Positions 31,801 through 45,900 of a DNA stretch of 64,000 nt are shown here, piece after piece. The stretch's first letter is position 1. Each line of letters opens with the position of its first letter. Source of the DNA: Sanderia malayensis (Eukaryota > Cnidaria > Scyphozoa > Semaeostomeae > Pelagiidae); NCBI GenBank assembly GCA_013076295.1, contig RQOL01000772.1, positions 4,679,087 to 4,743,086 of the forward strand, written 5' to 3'. A model generated the notes under the pieces. The model was not told the origin of the DNA. It worked only from the letters and a program-made list of their open reading frames with translations, and ran no database searches. A program made the position numbers and the translations under genes.

Positions 31801-34800
31801 AAAGACGATCCAGTATTCTGTCTATGGGTATGCATTATGACAATGTGTGTTGACTACCTGATCGTTGGTACACATATATGAATTATGATGCTAGATTAAG
31901 AGTCAATTGATAACTGCTTCAGCAATTTGTATGTGTTGCTGGAGTTTTAAGCTTTGACGACAGACCAAATTCACCCAAATGGAGAACAAGGGGAAATGGG
32001 ACTCGAGATAGCGAGTTGTTCGAGATAACCAATTTCGATATAGCAAGATTTGATTGTATTTACTGTAATTTTTTGCAGCTGTCACAAGCAGAATCGGTTA
32101 TGAAGAGCAAATTCCAGGACAGGTAATGGTTGTAAAGTATTGAGATGATCTAGAGTGTTTTTCGTTGCACAAGATCATCTTCATCATTGCATGTTACAGT
32201 GCTATATATCATAGATACTTGTCTGTAATATATGATTTTGGTTTATGTTACATAGTTAAGAGATTGGAATGAGGAATTGCAATCTGCGAAGGAGCTTCCA
32301 AAGAAGTCTACACATCAGAGGATTCTGAGAGAACGAGCGATGTATAAAGTAAGTAGCCATTGATATAAGCATTAAAAACGGATAACGCTTGCGGAAATGT
32401 CTTGCGAGTCTTCTTTGAAGTATTTTGAACGCTCTGTTATTGTCTGTTATTGTGTTTTCATCCCATATAGATCACAAGTGATTTTGTTGCAACTGCTACC
32501 AAGGGAGCAATGGCTGTAGTTGATGGAAATGTAATGGCAATCAACCCAGGAGAGGAAGAAAAGTAAACAATAGCTATATACGATGATTCAAACTTCTGGA
32601 TATAATTTTATTTTAACGACATATTGATTACTATTTTATTTTGGATATCTTTTTCTACTCTTCTTTGCCATTGATTTAAATGATTTTTGTTTTCAAGATT
32701 AAGGATGTATATATGGAATAACATATTCTTCAGTTTCGCGTGCGATTCAAGAGACCACTACCGAAGATTTGGAGGTATTAACTTGCTAATCTTCCCTTGT
32801 CGGCTTGTCACCACCCACAGATAGTCAGACGGAATGATCGGACAGGGAAGAATGCCAATCGAGACAAGCTTAGAGTAAAGTGTTCAGTATGAACGAAGGA
32901 CTACTTGAACTGATGCTGGTGTGATTTGTGTTTTAGGCGATGCTGCCGCATATTCTGCTGCCGGTAGTGACTTGCGAGGAGTCAAAGCATTCAACAGACT
33001 TGATATCGAGGCTAGTTATCGCTCCATGCATCTCTCTATCCATTTATTTATGCATATACAGTCAACACTGCATAGTTGGAACTCGTGTAATTTGAACTCT
33101 AAGGAAATTCTCTGTCCCTTAGTGGTCAACCAACCCTTATGAAACAAACCTCCACAATTGGACCATTTTCATGCTGATGTTCGACTTGCACGTTGATTGT
33201 ATTTAGAAATCTGTATTTCTAAACGACAGCCCGACTCTGTGTGATTATGAGTCAAATGTGGTATAATATTGTAACATGGTTATTTTTCAGGGCCTTTACA
33301 CGCTCGGCACTGTCATCGTGGATTATCGTGGATATCGTGTCATCGCACAATCGATCATTCCAGGTCAGTATTGCCACGCATATACTCACTTTATTAATAG
33401 TTGACTAACAACGGGTCCCCGTCCCGGAGGCACGCTAATTAATGCCGCACAAAAAGCGATCGGTCATTTGAGAATAATTAAAATCCTATAAGGCGTAACA
33501 TCCATTTGCCGACACGATGCAAGCTCTTCTTTCAAAGGAAACAACATTTTTATCATCAACATTTTTAATATCAGGAATTCTGCAACGAGAGCAAGAGAAT
33601 TCAGTTGTTTACGGATCCATTGATGGAGGAAAGACTATTTCAGGCAACGAGAAGTTCCTTGAATTGGTATGCGAAATATTTATTTGTCAACAGAACCACC
33701 CGTTTCATTTGCCCTTCGTGTGGAATTTCTAAGACGCAAGTTTAATGGCAGCTGAATCTTTGCTCTTCTTTCTTTAGCTGAAGACGGCAAGTGAAACTCT
33801 GAGAACCAGGACACACAAGTAGGTGGAAGATTAAACACTTTATTTTATCGCACGTTTGCTGCAAACGATGTATAACTTGTCATTTTAACTAGTGTAAATA
33901 TGACTTTATTTGCAGAATATTGAATGAGAAAGAAGATGAAATTGAATTATGTTCATCAATGGAATGCAAAGGAATTATTGGTGCGGATGGACGGCATTAT
34001 GTTCTTGATTTATTCAGAACATTCCCTCCAGATACCAACTTTGTTGCAGGTATTGTTCCGATGCATGCTCGTTGATTTTGCTGCATTCTCATGTTTTTGT
34101 ATACACTCCCCTATCTGCTTGTAAATCTTCGCATTGTTCCACTTTTAATGAATTTTTGTTTCCTTGAAATCGGTTTTCTGTGGAGTCAGTTTTTGGCAAC
34201 GATAACAGAAATGATTTAATTCGAGGATAGAAAAACTCCTTGTTAATCACAACTTTCATTAGATGAAATTGAATGTTGTTTCATGCCTTGGAAATATTTC
34301 TCGGAAAGGTTAATTCTTGTTTTATCCCCTTATTTTTTTGGACCTCTCTTATATAGTCATTTTTTTATTATAATAATTACTTTTTTAGCCGCCAAAGAGA
34401 TTACATCCAAGAAAGATGAGATTGGGGAGGAGAATAAAAACTCAAATGGTTCAGAAATTGAGAATGATCAGAAAAGTTCAAAAGCGAAAATTGACAAACA
34501 GAATTCGTTTGAATTTCCATCTGAATACGCACATGAACTTTGCACGATAAGACAGAATATTGTGGACGCTTTTGTTGGGTATGTACATCGATTCTCTTGC
34601 ATTCCTTTATTTAAATTTATTGTTTTTATTTTGTATTGAAAACTCCTTGCTTGAATAGTCTATGCTTTTTCTTCTAGATTTAGATATGTATTGTTCTTGA
34701 AATTGATTGCTTTGTACAACCAGCAACAGCGAACTGCGAAAAAAGAGGTTAATATATTACAAAGCGTTTTTCGAAACCCATATGCTTCAAAGATATTTCT

Positions 34801-37800
34801 ACATTTTATTTGCTAGTCTTTTGTAGGTTATTAAAGGTCTTCATGACTCTTTTCTTTCTCTATATAGAAGGATGCAAATGAGGATAAGAAAGCTATTGAA
34901 TCAGAGGCAAGCAAGCTGGATGATAACGATGAAAATACGATTGATTCTGGCGAAGACAAAGAGAGTCAAGATGATAAAAATGACAATAAAACTGATGCAG
35001 CAAATGATGCCAAGTTGACTGAAGATATTAATAAAATTGCAGAAAATATTGCTAAAGAAATTGACCCTGTTAAGGAAGCCAAACAAGAAGAGAATGCAGG
35101 TTTGTAACTTGAATTTATTTTTAACTTGTTTTATGATTGATTTCTGCCAGTACTATCGAATATATATGAATTTATGTCTTGTACGTTTAAGAAGTATTTA
35201 TTGTATTATTTTCAATTTAGATGAGCTAACAATGCAGGCTGTTAAACAGGCTGCAACTACTGTTGGATCACTGCAAGAAAAGGGTATGAATGTGCTTTAA
35301 TATCATTGTATCTTTGTTTTACTTACATTACTTTGCAAGTACTGTTCTCCGATTTAAGTTTATATAATGAACGTTTTCTTTATTCTGCATCTAAAGAATT
35401 CGAGATCAGATTCAACCCAGATGTTTACGTAGCAGAGGTACAGCATGCTGATTCCGAGGTAATATACCACGATGATTGTCTTATGTTTTGCTTTATGTGC
35501 TTGTTTCTTCAATCTAATTATTCTTGGTGTTTTTGTATCTAAGAAAAAGAATCTAGAGAAAGACAAAGTTCTTGTCAAAGACTTATCGAAATTCTTGTCA
35601 GACACTGTTGTTCCAAAAATGGTAAGTGATAGTACGTATGCTGTGGTATCTAACTCAATGTTAGAAGGTCTCATCTTCTTGTTTAGTTTATAGTTTATTG
35701 TCATTAATGGCTTGTAATTTTTGCATCCTTTTCGTAGATAGAGGATTTCATTACTCTCTCTCTGGTTCCTCTCGATGGCATAGCATTAACTGAAGCCATG
35801 CATGCAAGGTAATGCATGAATCATACATACTGCATGCAACTTTTTTCTTGCCCTACCGGCATTTGAAGCAGTATTTAACGAACATTTCATCTTTGACTTT
35901 ATTTTATTTCATGTCACTCACAGAGGAGTCAATATGAGATACCTTGGCAAAATTGCATTCCTTTGCTCACTTCGAAATGATCTGGAGCACATCTATGTAA
36001 GCTCTATATTTATTTATTTCTTATATTTATTTATTTCTCATTTATATTTCTGTTAAACCATTTATGACTGTAATGAAGCTAAAAGCAACTTTTATCAATC
36101 TCTTTAGCGAATTGCAGTTTCTGAGATGATCTTACGAACTGCTAAGAAGCAAATTAAATCATGCTTGCAAAGTGGTACGTATATTTAGGAATTCTTTTTC
36201 ACAAAATAGCCCTTGAGTTATATGCAGGTGACAGTTGAGTTTTTCTTGCTTGTAAAGCAGATGTATCATATTAATTGGATCGCCTCTTATTTTTCTTTCA
36301 AACAGCTACACTTCGAACTCTATCAGCTGCAGTTAGTCACTTCCTTAACTGCTTTTTGGTAAACACTTTATCTCTTTATGTTTTTAAATGCTGTTTGCAA
36401 AGCATAACCTATTTATTTTCAAAGCTGACTTACCATGCTTATTGTTATTTTTCCAGAGCTCATTTGCTGCCCCGCAGCCCCATCTTCCACCGGAGGAGGT
36501 TTGTTTGTATTTTGGCTATGAAGTCTGTGGCTGTGATACCCACATTGATCCAATTTATGTTTCTTGGTATATTTCTTTTAGTGTCTAAGAGTTATTAGAT
36601 GTTGAATTTGACTCTGAATTTTCTAGAATATTAAAAAGAAAAAGAACAAGAAGAAGGGAAAGAATTCTCAATATTCATCCAACAATCAAAGTATTTCCAA
36701 GCTTATTGAAATATCTTGCTTTCTCTCCTAACTTTCCTCAGAAATTCAGCGCTGTATTTCATTATGGTTAATATCTTACCCAGAATGTTCGCCTAAACAT
36801 TTATGAATTTATTTGCTCTGGTTTAGTTGCATGGGTCGCCTTATCGCCTTCTGTTCTTTGGGAAGAAATCAAAAAAGAAATGAAAGCTCACTTTGGTTTT
36901 GAATTGCAAGGGTAACTGACATAAATGTTTTGATATATAACATCTTCCAACATCAATTTTTTATATTTCGCGGTATTGTACTTGAAAGATTGTTGATCAT
37001 ATGTTATACTGCTTTATAGGGTGGATATTGATTCAATTGAAGAGAAGTATCAAATCCAACGTGTTTCATTGTTGAGAGGAGTTTGCAAAAAGGCTGGTAC
37101 GTGTCATATCTGCCCGTTATTTTTGATATTTAATATTGAAGAATACTTGAATTTTAATCCAAGTAGGCACCCTCGGGCAAACAGTGATTCTGTTGTTATC
37201 TTATAAGCCTCGTGCCATTTTATCCATTGTTTCTTTGACTTTTAGGAGTACAACTTCAGCTTCGTGAATACGATTTCTTAAACAAGAAACATTTGACTTT
37301 TACTGAAGATGACGTTATCAACATTTTCCCTGTAGTCAAGCACGTGGAGCCAATCGTGAGTCTAACTGTTTGTACAAGAGAATGTTATTGTTGATCAATC
37401 TGTGATGCTCCTCTTATCTGTAGCTTTCTAGTCAGTATTTGACGATGATGATCGGTGCAGTTTTTGAGGTTAGATAAAATTCCTTGTTAATCACAGCTTT
37501 CATTAGTTATTGATTGAAAGCTGTTTCATGCCTTGGATACATTCGCCTTTGATCACCTTCATTCTTATTCAAGATCATGCTGTTCAATGTCTGTAATTAG
37601 TTTTGTTTCTTTCTGGATAGGCTAATGATGGCAATGCTTTGTTTGAAGTTGCACAGGGAAGATTGCAAGCTGGTAAGAGCCAATATATGAATTAACTTAC
37701 ATGTACTTTGTCTATCATTACCCCCAGCTTGAGAACCTATAATTATTGAGTGTATTATCGTATTGTTGCATTTCGTTTTCAAGGAATGTTCAGCGAAGCT

Positions 37801-39904
37801 CACGATCTTATGTTGGAATCTCTGAATATATTCAATCAAGTTTATGGACCTCTACATTCAGACATTGTTATCTGCTACAGGTATTTATACTTCTTTAGTC
37901 TCCAACTCTGTCAGGTTCGAGTAGACACTATCTTATATCTTCATATATTTTTTATTGTGCTATTATGTTAATCGGGCTTGTGTTTCCTCAAAATCGATTT
38001 TCTGTGAAGCCAGTTTTTGGCAACGACAACAGAAATGATTTAGTTTGAGGATAGAAAAACTCCTTGTTAATCACAACGTTCATTAGATGAAATTGAATGT
38101 TGTTTCATGCCTTGGAAATATCTATTGATCCCACATTAAGCAGTCTCGAGTTAATCTGCCTCTTTTATATTGAATTATCTTGTAAAGATGTAAGAGGCAG
38201 CTGAAAGTGCAGCCAGTATTTTATTATCTAATTATGTCAAATTTCTTTGTGCAGGACCATTGCAAGATTGTATTACATTGCAGATGATGTATCACAGGTT
38301 TTTATACTTCAGTTGTGCTTTCTTTTTTGCTTGATCGACACACGATTTTTTACGAACCTGCAGATTAGATTATAATAATCATCTTACTGTCCTTTAGGCT
38401 GTGGCATACCAGAAGAAGGCAGTGATTGTCTGTGAAAGGGTATTTGGAATCGACCACCCAGAAACGATCATGTCTTATGTACGTGTTATGAAGTTTCTTC
38501 AAGCCTTTATTTCAGATTCAAACTGCTCCCAATTCTCATGGCTAGGCCTGTGACACGTTTGGCATTGAGAGACATACGACACTTTGGAGCGTGACAGCCC
38601 CTTGTGTATTCTAAGCAGTAATTGTATCACTTGTCTCTGTAGGTTCACCTTGCATTGTATTGCTATAGTGCAGGGTTGGTGGCTGCATCTTTGAAATTGA
38701 TGTACAGAGCAAGGTATCTGGCAGTGATAATTTACGGAGAAGGCCATCCAGATCTTGCAACTTTTGATGTAAGTTTTCTTATATTTCCAGCAATAGATTC
38801 ACAAGTGTTTGCAAGCGGATACGAAGATGCCAACTCCATTGCTGCGTTTTCTTAATTATCTTCTGTGCTATTTGTATTTATTCTAGACAAATATTGGCTT
38901 GATGTTACACAGTCAGCGTGAGTTTGAATTATCTTTGAGTTTCCTTGAGCGTGCTTTGAAAGTTCATTTGAAGTATTATGGCACAGACAGTGTGCAAACA
39001 GCTACTATTCAGCATTTGGTTGCAAGAGCACAATGTTGCACTGGTAATTACAGATCTGCTATTAATAACGAGAAAGCAACGTACGCCGTGTACAAGAAAA
39101 TGGTTAGTGCATTCCTCATTAATGACCATTTCATTCATTTTTGTTTCGAACTTGAAGGCTTGCTCCTCTTTGGATGACGTTACCAGGCTCTTTACATGAT
39201 TTTTCTGCATTGTGTAAGGCAATATTTGTCTGTTGTATTGCTCTGAGGGGTTTTGAAGTCGGAGAAGATCATTGTATCGTCATTTGAATCTGTTTTAGTT
39301 CGGTGAAGATGATTCAAGAACCAAGGAGAGCTCAGAATATCTCAAACAAACCACCCACAGGGCAGTTACAATGCAAAAAACCGTATGTTTTACATCTCCG
39401 CTATATTTCATGATACTCTATTGTATTACATACATGTTTGGGTGCCATAATTTAAGCTATGCTATTTTGAATCTATCCAGATCAATGAAATATCTGGTAA
39501 GAGTGCTGGAAGACAAGTAACACCCCCAAAGGGAACTGCTACAAAGGTGCGGATTTTTGTTTATTGTTGCGTTCCTCGTTTTGTATTTTGAATTTACGTA
39601 TCACTCTTTTAGAAATTGTTAGTTACTACATTTCTGTGCTATAGTTTATAAATATTAATAATCTTTCTTGAAGGTGTCAGATGAGAGTTATGACAAGGAA
39701 ATATTAGGTGTCATTAATAAGATTGGAACAGCTGCAAAAGTTGCATCATCTTCGTAAGTTTTTATTTCAGTTGGTCTTGTTCCGTGTTTTACGTATTGCT
39801 CTTACGAAATGGGCTACTCGTCATCATAGTGGCTTGTTGCCTTGAAAATGTTGTTTTTGATCATTTACATTCTATCTTTTAGAATTGTTTCAAAAGCTCC
39901 TTGA
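28880..39904 (+). CDS. CLUH: Clustered mitochondria protein homolog (CLU family)
   Basis: 45 exons join in phase to exactly 1353 codons (1352 residues; human about 1309). CLUH binds mRNAs of nuclear-encoded mitochondrial proteins and governs mitochondrial distribution. Seen: an acidic N-terminus; the CLU N-terminal domain (about 80-170, [15 protein letters not shown]); the central Clu domain (about 379-618, [47 protein letters not shown]); an acidic insert (about 680-780); RGINMRYLGK; a Lys-rich patch (about 953-973); and C-terminal TPRs (about 1064-1300). Exons: 28880-29114, 29423-29490, 29622-29793, 29886-30029, 30154-30284, 30366-30435, 30594-30678, 30983-31061, 31348-31394, 31499-31542, 31674-31733, 32079-32122, 32256-32348, 32471-32562, 32698-32774, 32937-33010, 33291-33363, 33575-33666, 33778-33818, 33916-34049, 34389-34578, 34678-34747, 34868-35099, 35221-35283, 35397-35458, 35544-35621, 35738-35808, 35924-35996, 36108-36174, 36306-36358, 36457-36498, 36627-36690, 36827-36911, 37020-37096, 37246-37355, 37621-37672, 37784-37880, 38255-38297, 38398-38478, 38643-38768, 38887-39102, 39299-39382, 39481-39546, 39674-39753, 39883-39904. 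Two introns use GC donors. Confidence 0.98.
31129..31261 (+). repeat. Intronic repeat family A, copy 1
   Basis: About 133 bp in a CLUH intron, closely similar to 31829-31962. Shared blocks include GTGTGTTGACTAC, TCGTTGGTACACATA and GATAACTGCTTCAGCAATTT. The copies are in direct orientation, 700 bp apart. The origin (SINE fragment or local duplication) is unknown. Confidence 0.8.
31543..31673 (+). other. GC-AG intron in CLUH
   Basis: The exon ends CAAG and the intron begins gcatgc. Using this GC donor keeps the reading phase and joins SPYQ to VYPWLTP, matching the conserved CLU sequence. The nearest GT downstream would insert five residues and break the phase. Confidence 0.8.
31829..31962 (+). 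repeat. Intronic repeat family A, copy 2
   Basis: Second copy of the repeat described at 31129-31261, in the CLUH intron between 31733 and 32079. It has roughly ten substitutions and small indels relative to copy 1. Confidence 0.8.
33011..33290 (+). other. Probable GC-AG intron in CLUH
   Basis: The exon ends ATCGAG and the intron begins gctagt; the next exon starts GGCCTTTAC. The GC donor preserves phase and the conserved DIEGLYTLGT block. The nearby GT (gttatc, seven bases further) would shift the frame. Confidence 0.7.
34163..34299 (+). repeat. Intronic repeat family B, copy 1
   Basis: About 135 bp in a CLUH intron, closely matching 37987-38121 and in part 37457-37540. Shared blocks include AGTTTTTGGCAACGA, AACTCCTTGTTAATCACAAC and TGTTTCATGCCTTGGAAATA. 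All three copies are in direct orientation. Confidence 0.85.
37457..37540 (+). repeat. Intronic repeat family B, partial diverged copy
   Basis: This shares TTCCTTGTTAATCACAGCTT and TGTTTCATGCCTTGGA with the copies at 34163-34299 and 37987-38121 but is shorter and more diverged. It lies in the CLUH intron before the exon at 37621. Confidence 0.7.
37987..38121 (+). repeat. Intronic repeat family B, copy 3
   Basis: A nearly full-length match to 34163-34299, in the CLUH intron 37881-38254. Confidence 0.85.
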
Positions 39905-42900
39905 TGCTGCACGAATATTTAGAATTTGGTTGGAATGTTAAAGAAGTTTACTTTAGTAACGTGCGTGAATCTGTTTACTGAAATAGCGTGTTGAAATGTT
40001 GTTCCACAATTTGTGATAGTTTTTCTTTTCTGTGTGTTTTAGTGAAGGTTAGAAAGATAATTCTTTAGTTAGCTATATTGTCATTTGAATTTGTTAGTCT
40101 GCGCTCCCCCTTTTCTCCCTTTTTCTATTTCAAACAAGGACCCTTATAAACATTTCTATAAATATTCTTCCATCCATTAACTCAGTGTTACACTATCGAG
40201 CATAATATAAGCGCATATGTATTGTGGTTTGTGGTATTTTCTTATTATGCTTTTGTAAATTTTAGAGTATTATTCTTACATACGGCAATTTACCTTTACG
40301 TTACGCGCCTACAATCACATTATCATAAATATATAAGCTATTAATTCACCAATGATTTCTTTTCATACTTACATGACCTTTCTAGTTTTAGTGCTCAGCT
40401 TGAAGAAATTGCGAACAGTTATAAATAAATTTGCGAGTTTTTGTTTGTCGATTTAATTAAATATATTAGCCTCGAGTCCAATGGTTTTTGAAAATGAGCA
40501 TTTTTAGAAATACCTTTCTGGCTTAGAAGTATGTGCTCTTATGAATATACTGGGTTGTAAAATGAAATTAGTTCACGGCATGCGGTGTTAATTTTTGCAT
40601 TTATGACTTGATACTTGGAGAGGAATAAAGTACACTCGGGTAAGCTTCTAAATTTCTCACTGATGTAATTAAGAAGTCGTTATTTCTATATGAGGTGAGC
40701 TCGCCCACGGAGGTGGGATAAAAATCTCCCATATGATTGCAATTCGTTGGGCCAGCCTGTTGAGGGGGATGAGTAGTGCGCAAGCGTGAAGTGAATCTAC
40801 TCAACTGTGTTACTGTGTTTGCAATGATAATTTTTTGTTTTGGATTCATGATTTATGATACTGATATAACCGACTAGCAAGACAAGAAATTATATCAATA
40901 AAGAGTTTGTTCAAATCTGCGCCACAATTTATGGCCCCTTCGTTCTCAGTTTCAAAGCGAGAATGGCTCGCATTTGTGTTTGTGGTATGTATACAATGCA
41001 GGCTATGCGAAGCGAATGTAAGCTGAAAATGGGGTCAGTGAGCTGTCCCACTTGGTGGGCCAACTGACATCTCATATGAATAGGCCCTAAAAAGCTGTAT
41101 CTTAAAAAAGTCCTGTGTAAGCCAAGGGATTAAATCGCCATTTTGACTTGGTCAAACCAGACACCTCAAATACAAAAGGCAAATTGTTTGACTTTTGACT
41201 TTACTAGGTCTTTGTAGACGACAAGTTGTCTTTTTGATTAGAAAAAGACCTCCGACTATTTACTTTTCCTATATTTTCTTTTTCTTATAGTTTTGTGTTT
41301 TGTTTTGTACAATTGATTTTCTTTTTTTTCAATTGTGAATTGTTTTTGTTTTAATCAATGAACTGGCGGTAATTTTAGAGCATAAATTATCATAATTAGA
41401 CTGGATGACTTTGCTTTGCTTGTGCACTGCTTGAATGTTAAATTTAAGTAATTTTGCTGTTTATTTAAATTTGCGGTCTGTTTCTGAAGCAGCTAAAGAC
41501 TAAAATTCTACCACAAAGGACGAGCAGCAACGTTGGTTTTATCAGGTAATGTCTCTTTGCATTTTTGATAAACAATTCTGTGATTTAAGTTTTTATTTTT
41601 TAACTCAGAGTCAGTAGCACGGCACCCACCATGTTGTATAAGGATGAATGGGGATTATGAACTTTTACTCACTTAACACGTTTTTTATCTCTCATGCTCT
41701 CGTGTCTTTTGGGTAAGTAAAAAAAAACTAACACTTGCTATCGTTTAACTACCTCGTGGAAAGGTGCATATAAAGTTATTTACCCAAACGGATGGCTGGT
41801 TTAGTGCAATTTAGGCCCTATGTTAGCATATGGCCAGTTAAGCAAACAAATCTGCAAGTTTGGACGGTCTTTGAGCTCTATTTCGCCACAAAGCACACAC
41901 GGAGTTTCATTAAAATACAAAATTTTACTTTCGTGATAACTCAAGTGAAATCATCTGAGTTTCACGTAGTTGTTATTGTTGAGGATTATATTTTATCGAT
42001 TCGTGAAATTTATTCCCACGAACACGGAGACAGGAAGTACTCCAACATGAAGGAATAACAACGTGAACTGACAATACCATGTGAAAATTAAGAAGTGAAC
42101 CTTAACAGAAAGAAACATTCTTTACATAATTTTGAGGTTTTCAAATATCAATCACATTTTCATGGACAGTTTTCTTAGAAAAACAATTGAGAAATCTAAA
42201 CTTGTTTTGAAAAATATGTCTTTTCATCAATTTTGAATTTATATATATATATTGCTTTAAATGGCAAAGGTAGATTCTGATGAAACAGATAAAAAGTAGC
42301 AATTTTTTAAAGAGCTTCTTCAAAATATGGACTCTCAAAATTAATAGGAATTTCTAACAGTCACCATGGCGAGTAAACATTTCTCAGACTATAGGACAAG
42401 CCACAGAGATATGTCTTTGAAATAATACCACAAAACTCTAAACATTTCTTGTTATTAAAATATTTAAAAGCTGTTATTTATTAAGCCTGCAAAAGTTATT
42501 TATACATCCAGTCCTTGAACCATGAAAATTGAATGATTTACTGCTTAGGAATCCATTCATTGAAAACCTTATCTTTTCAATTCATCAAAATATCTTAATA
42601 TAGTCCTTGTTTTTCATCCAAAATGAATAGATAAGACCATCTTGATTAGAAAATTAATGTATTTGATAAAGCAACTAATTTATTAAGTTAATATAACTTT
42701 TATGTTATGTTATTTTGTCAACTGTTGATTCACTACATTCTATATGTTCATATATGTGTTATTTTTTATTAATTTTTTATTCAAAGGATTGTCATTTACT
42801 ACCACTGTCTATATATCCACACGATCTTTTATTTAAATCACCTTAAATCATTTATTTAATCAATTGATTGAGTTTAATGAGGTCTGTGAATTATTTTTTG

Positions 42901-45900
42901 TATAATTATGAGAAAATTCTCATTTTTAATGTTTAATGATTTAATTGTTCTATTGTTAGTTTGGTGTATTTAAACAGATGAAACATTCATGTAAAACAAG
43001 GTAAGTTGAAATATTTATTATGGTCATAATAATAATCTTCAACACAATTCCATCTTGTCCAATATAAAAGATATTATTATAGGATTTTGTTGGATACAAT
43101 CTGAACCCTTGAGAATTCAAATGTACCAGTTAATTGGCTTTTATTTTTCAAAAACCTAATGAAAACAAGCATTACCATGTTTTCTACTGCACTATTTCCT
43201 ACTTCCATTCCCTAAAAACAATTAAAATTAAAAACTAAACAATACTCACTTCATCTATTCATTTTATCATTGTTTTGTTTTATCTGTGTATATTAAGAGG
43301 ATAAAATCTCTGTTTGTTTTCTCCATTTAAGACACCTGGTATAGCTGTTTACATAAACAGCATTTCCCTTGTACTTGCCTTGCAATAATTCAATTGTTTT
43401 CGACAACAATCTACAATACAGTTGCTCCGCAAATTCTCTCAAAATAATTTGAAATAATCCAAAACAACGCTAACCAATACTCGCGAAAATGCTCGCACAT
43501 TTTAATATTTTATTTTTTTAACCGTTGGAATAGGCAGTTTTGGTTTAAAAACGTGTTAATGATAGTGATAGATTACAGTGTTTTGAATATTTTACTGCGC
43601 AATGCTGTGACAGTTGATTTTCGGAAATGTTTTTGTGAACTTCTCCGACGAACTTTGAAGGTAACCAACCATTGTTTGTTTTATTGCCGTAAATCCTCGA
43701 TTAAGGCTGTTTCCCCACCTTCGAATAAGCCCCCTTGAATAACCCCCCGTTCTGATAATCATTTGGAAGAATATTGAGCAAGTATTAAGACATTGAAGCA
43801 GTGTAAGGAGTGTGTTGCAAATAGCAGCATGTTTAAATCAATAATTTTACTACATTGCTGCGTAATATAGGTTTAGATTGTTATTATTGAATAAAAATGC
43901 AATTAAAATTTGTTTTTGCAAACAAGCCCCCTTGTGCTTATGTGAGGCGCTTTTTAGTCGATCGAAAGCAACTCATTATAAAACAGTTCGATGAAGGAGT
44001 CTTTTTTCCTAGCGACAATTTATATCATCGTATCAACCCATGACCAATTTATAATGCGCATGCGTGTTGCTCAAGCCTGCAGATAGAAGTGAAGGCTGTA
44101 TATCGGCCTGTTAATTTTCTGTACAAGTTGGATTTGTGCAGAAACTCACTTGCGGTCGGACGTTGAGAAACCAGGCGAAATGTGCCCCCTACCTTGCGGC
44201 GTGATCTCGCATTTGAAAAATGATTTGAATCGTACCTAATATTCGATTGAAGCGACGGCCTAAGCTTCATTGAATCGGGGATGATAATGAACAATGAAGC
44301 ACCTGATCTCGCAGGCATTTTCACCGAAAAACAGGTCTCTGGCTCATGTTTTTTTAAAAACTCTACAACCTTCCATGGTGCTATTGTTTACCCAAAAACA
44401 TTGATACACCACACATGCGCTATTTATAATGGAATTATTTATTTGCCGGTGCGCAGTTTTATAATATTCGTTTTGCAATCTCTTCATCATAAGACTATCG
44501 GTTGCATGAAGGGGAAGTTCTTCTGACGTCAATTTTTCTGTTGCTCCTACCAGGTATTACTTGCTATCACCACTGCTTGTAGATGAGTTCTTAGATAATT
44601 GAATTATGCGAAGAATAATTTGTTAATCTTGCCGGCAATTTATGAATCTTGCAGTAAAGCAGACTGCAGTTTACGTTTGCATTGCATGAGGAGGTTGCGG
44701 CAAGAATTGAATAGACATGCGTTTAATATTAACTGTTGTTGCAGCATTCAGAAGAGATATTCCCTACAACTGACTGTCCCCCATAGCTTCACAGAGCATA
44801 GTTATTTATTTACACAACACCATGCAATTTCTTTTATCATCTTCAATTCAATGCAGCTGACTATCTCTTTTTCTATAATAACGGTATTATCTTCAGATTG
44901 AGTTTTGTAGCTTAAACTTTGACAATTTTTGATGTTTTCGCAAATTAAAAATCATCATAACCCTCTCATTAACACTTGAAACAGGTACAACCCATCTCTT
45001 TATATGTACTTTGATCTATAGAGCTTGAAAGACTCATTTATTCAACCGCTAATGATGTCTAAGTAATAATGTTTCGGTCCAAGCTAGCATGCCTCTTTTG
45101 CAACCGGTCGTCTGTATTGTACCTGTGTAAACATTGCCAGATATGTTGCCGATACGTTTTAAAAAAATTCTGTATATTCTTGCATTGTTCCTTTGCACAT
45201 ATTACCGTTATTCTTATTCTTCTTCTAGCATGACATGATTTTTTGACGTCGCCGTTATTCTACTCATGAGTCAACATATTCAATTTAATAGAACGTCTGA
45301 ATCCACGCCAAGTACCGGTGAGTGGCATTATCTGACTTAGTATTTGTATATACCTACCTACCCCCTTTCTTTCTCTAGTTTACCAGCAGAACCCAGTGCT
45401 AGTCTCTGTTTTTTACGGGGATCGCACGGTGTCAAGCATTGCACCTTGATAGGCATGTTTTACTGTAATGATTACTTTAGGCCTTATTAATGGGCCGCTC
45501 ATTTTAGGTCACTTTACCTCCTGGAAGTTTGTTGTTTAACCTTGTATTTCAATGAGCCAAGTAGGTCACACAGGGGGATCATACAATTGTTGCGATAGAG
45601 ATACACCTTAAGGCCTCCTTCCGTGCCACATCTGGTTGGCATTTATTACAGACACCCAAAAACTTCCTGAAACAACTTATTTTTCTTTACTGTAAATTGA
45701 GTATCAGTCTCGATTTTCTAGTCGCACGGTTTTGCGGTCGACTATCTGAACACAACAGTTTGTTAGAGGGAGTGATATTCACACGTAAATTAAGAATCCT
45801 ATTTTACAAGCATCGAACCTGTAGCTGTCAAACAGGCATTTTATGATTGGTCAAATTGTAGTAAACTCGAGTCTGGGCTCTCGCATTGAAAAATATCGAC

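Noticed and set aside
41792..42058. 88-codon open frame in the large gap
   Set aside because: No recognisable domain, splice context or homologue; consistent with chance in an AT-rich region.
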